Source: Prevotella sp. BV3P1 (GTDB taxonomy: Bacteria > Bacteroidota > Bacteroidia > Bacteroidales > Bacteroidaceae). From it: DNA of 64,000 nt. Below are positions 18,050-27,644 of the stretch, piece by piece. The position numbers and the translations under genes are program-made. Every line of letters begins with the position of its first letter. Positions within the stretch are counted from its first letter, which is position 1. The notes beneath the pieces are model-generated. The model saw only the letters and a program-made list of their open reading frames with translations. It was not told where the DNA came from and did no database searches. The stretch is from assembly GCF_000479005.1 (NCBI RefSeq), contig NZ_AWXC01000008.1:1-64000 (forward strand). The letters run 5' to 3'.

Positions 18050-18871
18050 ATGCAGACAGAACGACCCTTGATTTTGATTTCAAACGATGACGGCTATCAT
18101 TCACCCGGCATTCATGCCTTGGTAGACATGGTTTCCGATTTGGCAGATGTACTGGTCTGCGCCCCTGAGGCGGCTCGTTCGGGCTTTTCGTGTGCTTTTT
18201 CGGCTGTTGAATATCTGCGGTTAAAGCGCAGGAAGGACATCGGAACGGCTCAAGTGTGGTCGTGCAGTGGTACGCCGGTCGACTGTGTGAAGCTGGCTCT
18301 CGACCAGTTGTGCCCCAACAGGAGGCCGGCTCTCATCCTGGGCGGCATCAACCACGGTGACAATTCGTCTGTAAACAACCACTATTCGGGTACCATGGGC
18401 ATCGCTTTGGAAGGCTGCATGAAGTACATCCCCTCGGTGGCATTCTCCAGTTGTTATTACGAGGAGGACGCTAACCTCGAACCGTTGCGCCCATACGTGC
18501 GGATGGTGGTGAAGAGAGTGCTGGCGGACGGACTGCCCAAGGGCATCTGCCTGAACGTCAACTTTCCCGCCCGACAAGTGTTTGAGGGCATCAAAGTGTG
18601 CCGAATGACGATGGGTCGGTGGGTCAACGAGATTGTGAAACAGCATCATCCACGACATTACGACTATTATTGGGTGGTGGGAGAGTATCTGAACGATGAA
18701 CCCAATGCCAAGGACTCCGACCAATGGGCACTCAATCATGGCTATGTTGCCATTACGCCCACTAAGATGGATGTCACCGCTTACGAGTTTATGGATGAAA
18801 TCAGGGAATGGGAAAAGCCGGTTGCCCCTTCGGCATTCAATGCCCAAGACCAACCCATGAAGGCTCTTTGA
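18050..18871 (+). CDS. surE: 5'/3'-nucleotidase SurE
   Basis: 273-residue metal-dependent survival protein that dephosphorylates nucleoside monophosphates. The N-terminal signature ISNDDGYHSPGI holds the metal ligands Asp13 and Asp14, followed by APEAARSGFS and the conserved INHGDNSSVNNHYSGTMG segment. All active-site motifs are intact. It is 73 bp upstream of lpxB on the same strand and probably shares its promoter at 17937. Confidence 0.95.
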   Translation: MQTERPLILISNDDGYHSPGIHALVDMVSDLADVLVCAPEAARSGFSCAFSAVEYLRLKRRKDIGTAQVWSCSGTPVDCVKLALDQLCPNRRPALILGGINHGDNSSVNNHYSGTMGIALEGCMKYIPSVAFSSCYYEEDANLEPLRPYVRMVVKRVLADGLPKGICLNVNFPARQVFEGIKVCRMTMGRWVNEIVKQHHPRHYDYYWVVGEYLNDEPNAKDSDQWALNHGYVAITPTKMDVTAYEFMDEIREWEKPVAPSAFNAQDQPMKAL

Positions 18872-18944
18872 ACCGCTCGCAGCTCGCTGAACACTCCATG
18901 TTGATGAACGTGCGCACCATACTATATTCCAAAATCAGGAGCTT

Positions 18945-20093
18945 ATGAAGTATTATTTGATTGTTGGCGAAGCAAGTGGAGACTTGCATGCTTCTCACTT
19001 GATGACGGCTTTGAAAAAACAGGACAATGACGCTCGGTTTCGATTCTTCGGCGGAGACCTCATGACGGCGGTCGGAGGAGAGCGGGTGAGGCATTTCAAG
19101 GAAATGGCGTACATGGGTTTTGTCCCCGTGCTGCTGCATCTGCGAACCATCTTCAAGAACATGAAAATGTGCAAAGAAGACATTGTTCGGTGGCAGCCCG
19201 ACGTGGTGATTTTGGTCGACTATGCCGGGTTTAACCTGAATGTTGCTAAGTTCTTGAAAACCAATACAAATATACCAGCTTATTATTACATATCTCCCAA
19301 GCTTTGGGCCTGGAAGGAATACCGCATTAAGAACATCAAGCGCGATGTGGCCGAGCTGTTTTCCATCCTGCCTTTCGAGGTTCCTTTTTTCGAGCAAAAG
19401 CATCATTATCCCATCCATTACGTAGGTAATCCGACGGCTGATGAGGTGCGTCAGTTCCGCACCTCATACAGCGAAAGATTCGAGGAGTTTTGTCTTGCGA
19501 ATCATCTTGACAAAAATAAACCTATCATAGCTTTGCTGGCAGGAAGCAGAAAACAGGAAATTAAGGACAATTTGCCTGCCATGATTCAGGCAGCCAACGC
19601 TTATCCAGACTACCAACCCGTGCTGGCGGGTGCGCCATCTATTGAGGATGCTTATTACGAAGAGTACCTGACCGGCACGAACGTCGCCTTGGTTAAAAAC
19701 AAGACTTATCCGTTGTTGGCCCATGCTGCGGCTGCCTTGGTGACCAGTGGCACGGCAACGCTCGAAACGGCTTTGTTTGATGTGCCGCAAGTGGTGTGTT
19801 ACAAGACGCCTGTACCTCGACTCATACGCTTTGCGTTCGAGCATATTATTAAGGTAAAGTACATCTCTTTGGTCAATCTCATCGCTGATCGGGAAGTGGT
19901 GCGAGAGCCGTTTGCCGACCGCTTTACCCTTGCAAACATCGTCAAAGAACTGGGACTTATCTTGCCGGGTGGCGGAGAACGCCAGAAAATGCTCGCCGAT
20001 TATGTCGAGGTGCGTCATCAGTTGGGCGATCATGTAGCACCAGAGAATGCCGCAAAAATTATGGTTTCATTGTTGAAGGGTGAACGGAAGTAA
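18945..20093 (+). CDS. lpxB: Lipid-A-disaccharide synthase
   Basis: Glycosyltransferase family 19 enzyme that joins UDP-diacylglucosamine and lipid X to make the lipid A disaccharide at the inner membrane. 382 residues. Diagnostic segments are IVGEASGDLHASHL at the N-terminus, YYISPKLWAWKEYRI near 110, ALLAGSRKQEI near 195 and SGTATLETALFDVPQVV near 268. A GGAG sits 7 bp upstream of the ATG. With LptD at 46583-49441 it shows a complete LPS export outlook for the cell. Confidence 0.96.
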   Translation: MKYYLIVGEASGDLHASHLMTALKKQDNDARFRFFGGDLMTAVGGERVRHFKEMAYMGFVPVLLHLRTIFKNMKMCKEDIVRWQPDVVILVDYAGFNLNVAKFLKTNTNIPAYYYISPKLWAWKEYRIKNIKRDVAELFSILPFEVPFFEQKHHYPIHYVGNPTADEVRQFRTSYSERFEEFCLANHLDKNKPIIALLAGSRKQEIKDNLPAMIQAANAYPDYQPVLAGAPSIEDAYYEEYLTGTNVALVKNKTYPLLAHAAAALVTSGTATLETALFDVPQVVCYKTPVPRLIRFAFEHIIKVKYISLVNLIADREVVREPFADRFTLANIVKELGLILPGGGERQKMLADYVEVRHQLGDHVAPENAAKIMVSLLKGERK

Positions 20094-20159
20094 ACGAGTG
20101 GTGTACGCTCTTTTTGAAGAGTCTGTTTACTCCTTGTTTATCAGTGCTTTACGGCTTTG

Positions 20160-20247
20160 CTCTAAAGTCTATGAGCTTACCCCGTAAAGTCATTGACTTT
20201 GCCCGCCAAACCCATAGACTTTTGCGAGCAAACTCAATGCTATTAAT
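20160..20247. repeat. 22-bp palindromic array, copy 2
   Basis: Four exact 22-bp units start at 20160, 20182, 20204 and 20226. Unit 2 holds the clearest dyad of the whole family, TAAAGTCATTGACTTTG. A fifth, weaker unit may begin near 20138. It lies between the convergent ends of lpxB and the SGNH hydrolase in a 308-bp gap that otherwise shows no gene. Confidence 0.8.
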
Positions 20248-20401
20248 ATGTGAGGATAATGGCATGCTTTTTCATGTTCCGTCAGAGAAGAATGTCGAAT
20301 CACGGGTTACGCAATTCAATTCGTAATTGACCGAAGGATGGAACATGGCGACTGCCTCTTTTAGCACGGTCTATGCCGTGGCATCAAGGTTGTGTTTCGG
20401 T

Positions 20402-21484
20402 TTATTTCACAATCCCCATCTTTTTCATTTCTTGCAACACTACATCCGACATTCTCATGAAACCAAGATCTGTAAAATGAATGCCGTCGACCGTTGCCTC
20501 ACCGTCGTTTCCGATGAGGTTGTCGCTGTTGATGTAATAGAGATTGTTGTCTCCTTTGGCCTTGAGTGCCTGAAAACATTTTTTCAGTTCGATATTCTTG
20601 TCGTGGACAACTTTACTAATCTCTTGATCGTAGGTACCATGGGGAAATATGGGGTTTTCGATGAGCACGATAGGTGTAATTGGACTTTCTTTTCTGATGA
20701 TGTTGACGAAAGGAATTGTTTTGTCCTTGACATCCTCTGGGCCGTTGTTCGGTGCAAAATCAAGGATGAACATCTGCGCATTCTTCTTTTTGGCAATGAC
20801 TTCAGCCACATCCATGTCCAGTCTGCCGTTGCCGCTGAATCCAAGATTGATTACCTCGGTGTTGAGCCAGCGTTCTAATATATTGGTAAAACTCATTCCC
20901 GGTCGGGCCGCACAGCCTCCTTGTGTGATGCTCGTTCCATACACAACGATGGGTGCTTCTGTCCTTGGAAATGGCAGTGTGGGTTGGGTGATGGTCTTGG
21001 TAGAGTCGATTCCAATCTCAAGTGAAACAATTCCGTCATACAAGGGAAGGTAGAGCATGTATTCTCGCTCGATGGGTTTCATGTGATCGATGATGACTTG
21101 CGTGGAAACTTTCGCCGTAGGTTTGCCTGTTTTCATGAATACCCATTTGTCCTGATCCCAGGTATATAAGTCAAGTCCTTTGGTTCCCGTTGGCGACATG
21201 TGGTTCATGTAGGCATCGTTCAAGGTTTCCCATCTGGCCGCAATCGTGGTGCTGTTGGTCTTGAACCTCACGGCGAGGCCTGATGTGTGTTTGCCCAAAT
21301 GCCAAACAGGAGGTCGGCAGGTGTTTTTTAATTCACGCGGCAAACGCTCATATCTGGTTTCGGTATCATTGGATATCTTTCCAATAACCGGAAACTGATC
21401 GGCGTTGTAGTAGGTGATTTGTGAAAACACAAGGGTAGGTGACAATAAGGCCAGGAGGAAAAAAATGACTTTGAAATGACGCAT
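20402..21484 (-). CDS. Exported SGNH/GDSL-type esterase
   Basis: 360 residues with a signal peptide (MRHFKVIFFLLALLSPTLVFS). An N-terminal beta domain is followed by an SGNH hydrolase domain at about 175-360. The catalytic Ser is in VYGTSITQGG, Gly and Asn oxyanion residues are in GFSGNG and FAPNNG, and the C-terminal Asp-His pair is in VDGIHFTD. Such two-domain proteins are carbohydrate esterases in Bacteroidetes; the substrate is not evident. I start at the ATG at 21484, directly before the signal peptide, and not the upstream ATG at 21523. A -7 box is at 21543-21550. Confidence 0.85.
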   Translation of the reverse strand: MRHFKVIFFLLALLSPTLVFSQITYYNADQFPVIGKISNDTETRYERLPRELKNTCRPPVWHLGKHTSGLAVRFKTNSTTIAARWETLNDAYMNHMSPTGTKGLDLYTWDQDKWVFMKTGKPTAKVSTQVIIDHMKPIEREYMLYLPLYDGIVSLEIGIDSTKTITQPTLPFPRTEAPIVVYGTSITQGGCAARPGMSFTNILERWLNTEVINLGFSGNGRLDMDVAEVIAKKKNAQMFILDFAPNNGPEDVKDKTIPFVNIIRKESPITPIVLIENPIFPHGTYDQEISKVVHDKNIELKKCFQALKAKGDNNLYYINSDNLIGNDGEATVDGIHFTDLGFMRMSDVVLQEMKKMGIVK

Positions 21485-21542
21485 AAGTATGAGATTAATG
21501 TTATTGGTATGTAGTTTTTTCATGTTAACTCATTGTGTCTAG

Positions 21543-21550
21543 CAAATTTA
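21543..21550 (-). promoter_or_regulatory. -7 box of the SGNH hydrolase gene
   Basis: Reads TAAATTTG on the minus strand, about 58 bp before the chosen start codon. Confidence 0.5.
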
Positions 21551-21676
21551 GGAAATTAAAGTATAAAGCACAAACAAAAGGCATGAAAAATGTTTATGCA
21601 AGCAAACAGAGGCGAAATGTGGTGCAGATGATTCTTGATATGAATCGCCTGTATTGGTTTTGTGTATGTGGAAACC

Positions 21677-22540
21677 TTACAACAAGGTGATGGAATAAAG
21701 ATAAATTACGGCTGCCGGGATGGCCATCAGGGAGGAGTCGAAGCGGTCGAGCATGCCTCCGTGGCCGGGTAGGATGTTACCACTGTCTTTAATGCCTAAT
21801 GTACGTTTGAACAACGATTCGACTAAATCGCCCCAAGTTCCAAATATGACTACAACTAATCCTAATCCGAGCCATTCTATGAGGTTGAGTCCAGATAAGT
21901 TTTCCCCTTGCGACTCAATATAGTATATAATGGAAGCCATGATTAAAACGAGGATACCACCTCCGATGCTGCCTTCCCAACTTTTAGCAGGCGAGATGCG
22001 CGGAAATAGTTTGTGCTTTCCAAAAAGTGAGCCTGTGCAGTAGGCTCCCGTGTCATTGGTCCACAGAAAAATGAAGATACTCAGAGGAAGTAAGTAGTAA
22101 AAATGGTTCACACCGTCTGGTGATTGTCTGAAAGCCAGCACATTGATCATCGAGAGCGGCAGCGCAATGTACAGTTGTGAAAGCATGGTGTATGCCCAGT
22201 CGTTCACCGCATCCTTGCTTTGTGTGTACAGATTGCTGATGAATAAGTAGACGATAGTGAGTAGGTAGGGAACAAATACCGCATTGGTTTGGATGAAACC
22301 GCTGTTGACACCTGCCACGGCAAGAAAGAAATAAACGCCGGCTACCGTTGTGATGAATCGGTTAACGGTAACGTTCTCACGGTCGTTTACCAGTCCTGTA
22401 AACTCCCAAATCGTCATGCCGGTGATGAGTGTAAAGACGAATATCATGGCAACAGGGCGCAAAAAACAGGTTGTCATGATGGCAACGAACAAGATGCCAG
22501 TAATGGTTCGAGTGATGAGATTTTTAAGTTTTGGTGTCAT
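21677..22540 (-). CDS. cdsA: Phosphatidate cytidylyltransferase
   Basis: Integral membrane enzyme making CDP-diacylglycerol for phospholipid synthesis. 287 residues with about eight hydrophobic segments. The C-terminal signature SLFKRTLGIKDSGNILPGHG, continuing GMLDRFDS, is diagnostic. The ATG at 22540 precedes KLKNLITRTITGILFV, the expected first membrane segment. The frame remains open to 22618, but the extra residues are only the translated octamer repeat (Leu-Val-Asn-Ser-Ser-Thr) and should not be annotated. It is last in the rsfS-ftsH-cdsA operon. Confidence 0.95.
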   Translation of the reverse strand: MTPKLKNLITRTITGILFVAIMTTCFLRPVAMIFVFTLITGMTIWEFTGLVNDRENVTVNRFITTVAGVYFFLAVAGVNSGFIQTNAVFVPYLLTIVYLFISNLYTQSKDAVNDWAYTMLSQLYIALPLSMINVLAFRQSPDGVNHFYYLLPLSIFIFLWTNDTGAYCTGSLFGKHKLFPRISPAKSWEGSIGGGILVLIMASIIYYIESQGENLSGLNLIEWLGLGLVVVIFGTWGDLVESLFKRTLGIKDSGNILPGHGGMLDRFDSSLMAIPAAVIYLYSITLL

Positions 22541-22551
22541 GGATGGTTCAT

Positions 22552-22666
22552 AGTTGACGAGTTCACAAGTTGATGAGTTCACAAGTTGATTGTGGGGAGT
22601 TGACAAGTCGACAAGCATTAAGTCTATTTACTCGTCAACTTGTCAACTAAAAACTCGTCAACTAAA
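22552..22666. repeat. Octamer tandem repeats between ftsH and cdsA
   Basis: AGTTGACG/AGTTCACA-type 8-bp units run from 22552 to 22613, with one 6-bp interruption at 22592-22597. The opposite type (ACTCGTCAACTTGTCAACT) runs from 22629 to about 22666. AGTTGACAAG and CTTGTCAACT are exact inverse complements, so the ftsH-cdsA intercistronic RNA can fold. The right block reaches the last ftsH codons. Confidence 0.75.
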
Positions 22667-24695
22667 ACTCTTGTTTGCTCTCTTTCAATGCTCTCTGATG
22701 CTCTTCTTCAGCCGCTTTTACTTCTTCAGGCATGTCTTCCAGCTTGGGTTCGTTGTCCTGCATGATTTCTTGTGAGCGGCTGACCCATGGGCGTTTGCCG
22801 AATATCTTTTCAACGTCTTCAGCGAAGATGACCTCGCGAGTGAGCAAAAGTTCTGCCAGCTTGGCATGGCCCTCTTTGTGTTCAGTGAGTATTTGCTTGG
22901 CTCTGTCGTACTGTTCGTTGATCATCTTCAACACCTCGTCGTCAATAATCTTTGCCGTGGTCTCCGAGTAGGGCCGCTGGAACTGATATTCTTGGTTGTT
23001 GTAGTAGCAAATGTTAGGCAGTACATCGCTCATACCGGCGTAGGCAATCATGCTATACGAGCTCTTTGTAGCGCGTTCCAGGTCGTTAATGGCACCAGTG
23101 GAAATCTGTCCTACGCACAGTTCTTCGGCAGCTCGGCCACCCAATAAGGCGCACATCTCGTCGAGCATCTGCTCCTTTGTGGTGATTTGTCGCTCTTCGG
23201 GTAGATACCATGCGGCGCCTAAGGCTCTTCCACGAGGCACAATAGAAACCTTAACAAGCGGATGAGCATGCTCGCAGAACCATGAAACGGTGGCGTGTCC
23301 GGCCTCATGAAGAGCGATGGTGCGCTTCTCACCAGCGGTCATAATCTTGGTTTTCTTTTCCAGTCCACCCACGATACGGTCAACTGCATCCAGGAAATCT
23401 TGCTTTCCAACTTGTGTCTTATTGTGTCTTGCGGCAATCAATGCGGCCTCGTTGCAGACGTTAGCGATGTCGGCACCCGAGAATCCCGGTGTTTGTCGTG
23501 ACAGGAAGTCGATGTCCAAATCAGGTGCTACTTTCACTCTACGAAGATGAACCAGGAATATTTCCTTGCGTTCGGGCAGATCAGGCAAGTCCACACTGAT
23601 TTGTCTGTCAAAGCGTCCTGCGCGTAACAGGGCATTGTCGAGCATGTCTGCGCGGTTGGTGGCAGCCAGAATAATGACACCACTGTTGGTACCAAAGCCG
23701 TCCATTTCGGTCAGCAAGGCATTCAACGTGTTCTCCCTTTCATCGTTTCCGCCCATGGCAGGATTCTTGCTGCGGGCCCTACCAACGGCATCAATCTCAT
23801 CGATGAAGATGATACAGGGTGATTTTTCTTTGGCTTGTCGGAACAAGTCGCGTACACGACTGGCACCAACTCCAACGAACATCTCTACGAAATCGGAGCC
23901 ACTCATGGAGAAGAAAGGCACACCAGCTTCACCTGCAACCGCCTTTGCCAGCAAGGTTTTACCCGTACCTGGAGGTCCTACGAGCAGTGCTCCCTTGGGT
24001 ATCTTGCCGCCCAGGTCGGTGTATTTCTGTGGATTCTTCAGGAAGTCAACAATCTCTTGCACTTCTTGTTTGGCGCCAGCTTGTCCTGCTACGTCCTTGA
24101 AGGTGATGCCCAGGTCGTTGCCTTTCTCGTACATCTTGGCCTTACTCTTACCAACATTGAAGACGCCACCTGACCCTCCAGCACCTCCGCCACCCATTCG
24201 TCGCATCACGAAGATCCACATGACGATGAGAAAAATGGGGAATGAGAGGTTAAGAAGAATGTTCATCAGGTCGCTTCCTTTCTCGTTCTCATAGCTGAAG
24301 TCGGCAATTTTACCAGATGATTGTTCTGCTGTTAGGTATTTTTCCAGTTCGTCAACCGATCCAAATTCCACTTCAACGTATGGAGAAGTGCCCGTCTGCT
24401 TGGCCGTCATGTTGAAGACATCGCGGATGTGTTCGGGCTTAACGTACATCTTCAGTTTATTCTGCTCTTTGTTGATGACCACATTCTTGGCGTAACCTTT
24501 TGCGATGTACTGCTTGAATCTCGAATAAGTGGCTTTCTGACTGGCGCTTGCGTTGCCCAAGGAGTTACCACCTCCGGTCATGAAAAATACGGCCAGTGTA
24601 ATGGCAACAATTGCGTAAATCCAGTTCATATTGAACTTGGGCATCTTGGGTTGGTTGTCGTTGTTATTTTTGTAGGAGTTGTTTTTATTGTCCAT
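22662..24695 (-). CDS. ftsH: ATP-dependent zinc metalloprotease FtsH
   Basis: Membrane AAA+ protease of 677 residues degrading membrane and regulatory proteins. Two membrane segments (WIYAIVAITLAVFFMTG near 27, ILLNLSFPIFLIVMWIFVM near 150) flank the periplasmic domain. The AAA module has Walker A GPPGTGKT, Walker B IIFIDEID and the arginine-finger region RAGRFDRQ. The zinc site is HEAGH, with the third ligand in NDLERATK. It is preceded by rsfS (50 bp) and followed by cdsA in one operon. Confidence 0.97.
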   Translation of the reverse strand: MDNKNNSYKNNNDNQPKMPKFNMNWIYAIVAITLAVFFMTGGGNSLGNASASQKATYSRFKQYIAKGYAKNVVINKEQNKLKMYVKPEHIRDVFNMTAKQTGTSPYVEVEFGSVDELEKYLTAEQSSGKIADFSYENEKGSDLMNILLNLSFPIFLIVMWIFVMRRMGGGGAGGSGGVFNVGKSKAKMYEKGNDLGITFKDVAGQAGAKQEVQEIVDFLKNPQKYTDLGGKIPKGALLVGPPGTGKTLLAKAVAGEAGVPFFSMSGSDFVEMFVGVGASRVRDLFRQAKEKSPCIIFIDEIDAVGRARSKNPAMGGNDERENTLNALLTEMDGFGTNSGVIILAATNRADMLDNALLRAGRFDRQISVDLPDLPERKEIFLVHLRRVKVAPDLDIDFLSRQTPGFSGADIANVCNEAALIAARHNKTQVGKQDFLDAVDRIVGGLEKKTKIMTAGEKRTIALHEAGHATVSWFCEHAHPLVKVSIVPRGRALGAAWYLPEERQITTKEQMLDEMCALLGGRAAEELCVGQISTGAINDLERATKSSYSMIAYAGMSDVLPNICYYNNQEYQFQRPYSETTAKIIDDEVLKMINEQYDRAKQILTEHKEGHAKLAELLLTREVIFAEDVEKIFGKRPWVSRSQEIMQDNEPKLEDMPEEVKAAEEEHQRALKESKQEF

Positions 24696-24745
24696 ATAAA
24701 TGAATTCTGTTGTAATAGTATAGGACTATCAAATGCCATGCCAAT

Positions 24746-25105
24746 TTAATCTTGGTCAGGAATCCTCGTCAGTTTGGCGTCTTCCCAAAGGTTCTCCAGG
24801 TCATAGAAAGCTCTTGTTTCAGGCAAGAAGACGTGTACCAGCACGTCAGTGAAATCGATGGCCACCCATTGATTCGCTCCAAGGCCGATAACGTTGACCG
24901 GTTTCTCCTTCAAATCCTCACGGACTGTGTCGCCAATTGATTCGGAAATCGCCTCCACTTGTGTGGGAGAGTTTCCTTGACAGATGACAAAGTAATTGGC
25001 TATCGCCCCTTCAATGTTGCTTAAGTCAGCAATGACGATGTCCTGACCTTTCTTTTCTTGTATTCCTTTTGTGATGATGTCGACTAATTGTTTTGATTGT
25101 TTCAT
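24746..25105 (-). CDS. rsfS: Ribosomal silencing factor RsfS
   Basis: 119-residue RsfS/Iojap protein that binds uL14 on the large subunit and blocks subunit joining under starvation. The conserved core GANQWVAIDFTDVLVHVFLPETRAFYDLE (here named as a landmark around residues 75-103 by its ends GANQW and FYDLE) is complete, as is the central DIVIADLS strand. It leads the rsfS-ftsH-cdsA operon from a promoter at 25147-25154. Confidence 0.94.
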   Translation of the reverse strand: MKQSKQLVDIITKGIQEKKGQDIVIADLSNIEGAIANYFVICQGNSPTQVEAISESIGDTVREDLKEKPVNVIGLGANQWVAIDFTDVLVHVFLPETRAFYDLENLWEDAKLTRIPDQD

Positions 25106-25146
25106 CCTCTAAAAAATGATGTATAAGATGTGGTACTATTATTCTA

Positions 25147-25154
25147 CAAAGTTA
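25147..25154 (-). promoter_or_regulatory. -7 box of the rsfS-ftsH-cdsA operon
   Basis: Reads TAACTTTG on the minus strand, 42 bp upstream of the rsfS start. Confidence 0.6.
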
Positions 25155-25248
25155 GTGCTAAATAACTACAAAAGACATAAAATATGGAATAAATTTGTTT
25201 TTTTAAGAAAAAAGCACCACTTATTATTGCGTTATCAAAAAAAAATAG

Positions 25249-25256
25249 TAATTTTG
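25249..25256 (+). promoter_or_regulatory. -7 box of tRNA-Gln
   Basis: TAATTTTG, 34 bp before the tRNA 5' end, with a TTG 19 bp upstream acting as a possible -33 element. Confidence 0.55.
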
Positions 25257-25289
25257 CAAACGCAAATAGGCAATGACCGTATTTGATTT

Positions 25290-25363
25290 TGGGATATGGT
25301 GTAATGGTAACACTACAGATTCTGGTCCTGTCATTCTTGGTTCGAGTCCGAGTATCCCAACCA
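25290..25363 (+). tRNA. tRNA-Gln (anticodon CTG)
   Basis: A full cloverleaf can be drawn. The acceptor arms TGGGATA (25290-25296) and TATCCCA (25353-25359) pair perfectly. The D arm is GGTGTAATGGTAACACT. The anticodon stem ACAGA/CCTGT encloses loop TTCTGGT with anticodon CTG, giving one A-C mismatch at the base of the loop. The T arm is CTTGG-TTCGAGT-CCGAG. Discriminator A is followed by an encoded CCA (25361-25363). The mature part without CCA ends at 25360. Confidence 0.95.
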
Positions 25364-25365
25364 CT

Positions 25366-25403
25366 AAAAAAGTGTTTTCTTATCATAGAAGGCACTTTTT
25401 TTT
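25366..25403 (+). terminator. Intrinsic terminator of tRNA-Gln
   Basis: AAAAAAGTGTTTTCT (25366-25380) pairs with AGAAGGCACTTTTTT (25387-25401), with two G-T pairs and a 6-nt loop, and ends in a run of eight T. Confidence 0.85.
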
Positions 25404-25544
25404 GATTCCCTAAGTGCTACATGCTAATTTTGTTCATGCACGAAACGTGTCAGTAGACGGCTATTTTTCATCTTTTTTAAGTGTATGAATTCGTAGAAAC
25501 TCAATTTTTTCTATAGTTTTGTTAATCATCAGACCATAAAAGGA

Positions 25545-26615
25545 ATGAAAATAGTTAATTGTCAAATACTTTGTTTGTTATGGGCTTTCCTTTTAATGGG
25601 TTGTCTTGGACGAGCACAAGTAGCTGCAGAAAAAGAATTAGATATGAACGAACAGGCTGAATTATACTTGGCAGGTGGATGCTTTTGGGGTACAGAACAC
25701 TTTTTGAAGCAAATCAATGGAGTTCTCAGTACCGAAGTTGGATATGCAAATGGGCGAGGACAAAATCCCACTTATGAGGAGGTTTGTACAGATCAAACAG
25801 GTTTTGCAGAGGCTGTACACGTTGTTTATAATCCTCAAGTATTACCTATTTCTCTACTTTTAAAATTGTATTTTAAGACGATAGACCCTACCTCTTTAAA
25901 TAGACAGGGTGGGGATGTTGGTACACAGTATCGCACCGGTATTTATTATACTGATGCACATGACTTGCCCATGATTCAAGCTGAGATGGCTAAGTTGAGC
26001 AAAGAATATTCGAAGAAGATACAAATAGAAGTACAGCCACTTCGGAATTTCTATGCAGCAGAAGATTATCACCAAGATTACTTGGATAAAAATCCCGGAG
26101 GATATTGCCATGTTCCACAGGCTTTGATGCAGTATGCGCGTGCAGCCAACAAGGATGCAAGCGAATCTTCACGTTATGTGAAGAAAACGGATGCAGAACT
26201 GAAGCAGCAGTTGACATCTTTACAATACGAGGTTACCCAGCATGCCGCCACCGAGCGTCCTTATGATAATGAATACAATGATGAATTTAGACCTGGCATC
26301 TATGTTGATGTAACTACTGGCGAGCCGCTGTTTTTGAGTACCGATAAGTTTGAGTCTGGCTGTGGATGGCCTGCGTTCAGCAAGCCAATTGACCCACATT
26401 TCTTGGAAGAAAAGCAAGATTTGTCTCACGGGATGCAACGTACTGAGGTGCGAAGTGCAAAGGGTCAAGCCCATTTGGGCCATGTTTTTAATGATGGTCC
26501 TAAAGATCGAGGCGGCTTGCGATACTGTATTAACAGTGCTTCTTTGCGCTTTGTACCCAGAGAGGAAATGAAAGCGCAAGGATACGAAAAGTATCTTATT
26601 TTGCTGGAGCATTGA
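25545..26615 (+). CDS. msrAB: Peptide methionine sulfoxide reductase MsrA-MsrB fusion lipoprotein
   Basis: 356 residues reducing both S- and R-methionine sulfoxide in proteins. The N-terminus has a hydrophobic stretch and lipobox LLMGC (Cys20), so it should be a lipoprotein outside the cytoplasm. The MsrA domain follows with nucleophile Cys46 in GGCFWGTEH. The MsrB domain covers about 210-345, with CGWPAF and nucleophile Cys328 in [11 protein letters not shown]. The MsrB part lacks the paired CxxC zinc motifs, as in zinc-free MsrB proteins. The next gene begins 118 bp downstream. Confidence 0.95.
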   Translation: MKIVNCQILCLLWAFLLMGCLGRAQVAAEKELDMNEQAELYLAGGCFWGTEHFLKQINGVLSTEVGYANGRGQNPTYEEVCTDQTGFAEAVHVVYNPQVLPISLLLKLYFKTIDPTSLNRQGGDVGTQYRTGIYYTDAHDLPMIQAEMAKLSKEYSKKIQIEVQPLRNFYAAEDYHQDYLDKNPGGYCHVPQALMQYARAANKDASESSRYVKKTDAELKQQLTSLQYEVTQHAATERPYDNEYNDEFRPGIYVDVTTGEPLFLSTDKFESGCGWPAFSKPIDPHFLEEKQDLSHGMQRTEVRSAKGQAHLGHVFNDGPKDRGGLRYCINSASLRFVPREEMKAQGYEKYLILLEH

Positions 26616-26733
26616 GAAAGACGGGTAGTTCCGTTGGATTAATGGACTTTAGTCAATGGGATGATGGTCTTTCAAGCATTGCTTTGGAAACGATAGGGTA
26701 TTTCCTCTAAAACAAGAACTAAAATCAATAGAT

Positions 26734-27459
26734 ATGAGTTTACAAGATATTTTGAATCACCGACGTGCCATCCGTCATTTCGACCCTGCCAAACCACTTG
26801 ACACCGCGCGTGTACGTCATTGCCTGGAGTTAGCTGCTTTGGCACCAACCAGTTCGAACATGCAACTTTGGGAGTGTTATCATGTCACCCAACCGAAGGT
26901 TCTCAAAAAGCTGACCCATGCTCTTTTAGATCAACAGACGGCAGAAACCGCACAGCAAATGGTGGTGTTTGTCACTCGTAGGGACAAATATCGGGCGAAT
27001 GCCAAGGCTGTGAAGACGTTTGAAATTGAGAATGTCATGCAAAACAGTCCGAAGGAGAAACAAGCCAAACGCATCAAAAAATGGCAGTTGTATTACGATT
27101 TTGTGATGCCACTGTTTTACACTCGCTTCTTTTGGTTGCTGGGCTTGTTTCGCAAATTGCTGGCGCAAACCATCGGATTGTTCCGCCCTATTGTGAAACA
27201 AGTGACCGAAGGCGATACGCGTATCACGGTTCATAAGAGTTGTGCCCTTGTCGTTCAGACGTTCATGTTGGCCATGAGCGAAGAAGGATACGACACATGT
27301 CCTGTTGAGGGATTTGACAGTTGGCTGGTCAAGAAGGCTTTAGGACTTCCTTACCACACGGAAATCAACATGGTTATCACGTGTGGCATTCGTCTGCCTG
27401 ACGGTGTTCGATCCGAACGCTACCGCCTTCCTTTCGAGCAAGTGTACCATCAAGTGTGA
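26734..27459 (+). CDS. Nitroreductase family protein
   Basis: 241-residue flavoprotein of the NfsA/Frp superfamily. The FMN-binding N-terminus reads HRRAIRHFDP, and the second FMN segment is ALAPTSSNMQLWE. The C-terminal part VITCGIRLPDG matches the usual last strand. A middle insertion (YYDFVMPLFYTRFFWLLGLFRKLL region, residues about 120-145) is hydrophobic and longer than in typical nitroreductases. Substrate unknown; NAD(P)H-dependent reduction of quinones or nitro compounds is usual for the family. Confidence 0.88.
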   Translation: MSLQDILNHRRAIRHFDPAKPLDTARVRHCLELAALAPTSSNMQLWECYHVTQPKVLKKLTHALLDQQTAETAQQMVVFVTRRDKYRANAKAVKTFEIENVMQNSPKEKQAKRIKKWQLYYDFVMPLFYTRFFWLLGLFRKLLAQTIGLFRPIVKQVTEGDTRITVHKSCALVVQTFMLAMSEEGYDTCPVEGFDSWLVKKALGLPYHTEINMVITCGIRLPDGVRSERYRLPFEQVYHQV

Positions 27460-27460
27460 T

Positions 27461-27515
27461 AGTTAACGAGTTGACAAGTTTACGAGTTGACGAGTAGATG
27501 GCTGGTAAGTTGATG
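27461..27515. repeat. Octamer tandem repeats after the nitroreductase gene
   Basis: Units AGTTAACG, AGTTGACA, AGTTTACG, AGTTGACG and AGTAGATG follow head to tail from 27461. After a 7-bp gap comes one more, AGTTGATG (27508-27515). The array begins at the base after the stop codon. Confidence 0.75.
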
Positions 27516-27578
27516 AATTGCTAATTTGCCAGCTGTCTGCGTAGGCTTAAACATCGTGTATTGCGAGTGACAATACAG

Positions 27579-27617
27579 AATAAATCCCAGAAGGCGTCAA
27601 GCCAACTGGGATTTATT
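27579..27617. terminator. Bidirectional terminator between nitroreductase and DUF349 genes
   Basis: AATAAATCCCAG (27579-27590) and CTGGGATTTATT (27606-27617) make a perfect 12-bp stem between two convergent genes. Flanking A and T stretches suit either direction. Confidence 0.75.
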
Positions 27618-27644
27618 TAATTAATGTAAATCGCTATTTTAGCG

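Noticed and set aside
22541..22618. N-terminal extension of CdsA with repeated Leu-Val-Asn-Ser-Ser-Thr
   Set aside because: It is the translation of the octamer repeat in the spacer; the real protein starts at 22540.
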